From positions 8,651 through 39,364 of the forward strand of contig JAFISE010000234.1 of NCBI GenBank assembly GCA_022560025.1: a DNA stretch of 30,714 nucleotides, in the 5' to 3' direction. This DNA is from Stagonosporopsis chrysanthemi (taxonomy: Eukaryota; Ascomycota; Dothideomycetes; Pleosporales; Didymellaceae). Under the pieces are notes generated by a model. The model saw only the letters and a program-made list of their open reading frames with translations, had not been told where the DNA came from and searched no databases. Both the position numbers and the translations under genes were made by a program. Position 1 is the first letter of the stretch, and each line of letters starts with the position of its first letter. Positions 30,522 to 30,714 of this stretch are shown piece by piece.

Positions 30522-30714
30522 GGGAGGCTTCTGACTACATATGATGGGATGGGAATGGGTTTAATGAGGGGGAGGGGGGGGGGGGTCGGTTTGCGGTGCG
30601 ATGCATCAGATGCCTGGGGGTGTGCGTTGGTCAGTTGCGATCGTCTATCTCTGTGGGAGTGTGGGGTGGGAAAGGTGGAATCTCTCGACGGGACGTTCCA
30701 GAGGGGATATGGAC
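30522..30714. other. G-rich window end
   Basis: No gene seen. Contains a 12-G run at 30574-30585 in purine-rich sequence. Confidence 0.5.

Overview
The window reads as nuclear DNA of a filamentous ascomycete (Pezizomycotina; Dothideomycetes is a guess from gene content, not proven). Genes carry short introns of about 45-60 nt with GTRNGT donors, CTRAC/CTAAT branch sites and YAG (occasionally AAG) acceptors, and encode fungal-type WSC, sugar-porter, ORC5, TAD3 and SelO proteins. The sequence is a draft assembly: it opens with 73 G, has a 10-N gap at 12333-12342 flanked by long poly-G, and contains another G run near its end.

Layout. 789-5052 (minus): a dynamin-like large GTPase related to nuclear GTPase SLIP-GC, with a distinctive N-terminal segment. 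Its reading frame is interrupted by up to three in-frame stops. 5185-5556 (minus): an orphan ORF fragment. 5793-7157 (plus): a zincin-like protein with an HEVVH motif. 8657-10197 (minus): a long disordered protein whose first exon is unresolved. 10198-12654: no gene seen; holds degenerate TTTTAGGG units and the assembly gap. 12655-13625 (minus): an AIG1/FAR-17a-like membrane protein. 14947-16318 (plus): a three-exon protein with two WSC domains and a C-terminal carbohydrate-binding-like domain. 16597-17205 (minus): a small four-exon ricin-B-like lectin made of exons too short to stand out as ORFs. 18469-19817 (plus): TAD3, the non-catalytic subunit of the tRNA A34 deaminase. 21437-23240 (plus): a five-exon MFS sugar transporter with a TATA box. 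23931-25435 (plus): ORC5. 25660-27264 (minus): a DCAF4/WDR21-like WD40 protein. 27530-29613 (plus): SelO protein AMPylase. 30433-30521 (minus): a degenerate tRNA-like element.

The genes do not form an obvious pathway. The right half (TAD3, transporter, ORC5, DCAF4-like, SelO) is mostly housekeeping and compact: ORC5 and the DCAF4-like gene converge across 224 bp, and the DCAF4-like gene and SelO diverge from a 265 bp shared promoter region. The middle has a sugar-recognition flavour: the WSC/CBM-like protein and the lectin are convergent neighbours 278 bp apart. The left half is more accessory: a disrupted dynamin-like GTPase, an uncharacterised zincin-like protein, a fast-evolving disordered protein, and long gene-free stretches. 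I found no clearly novel multi-gene system. The best leads are the in-frame stops in the dynamin-like gene and the zincin-like gene.
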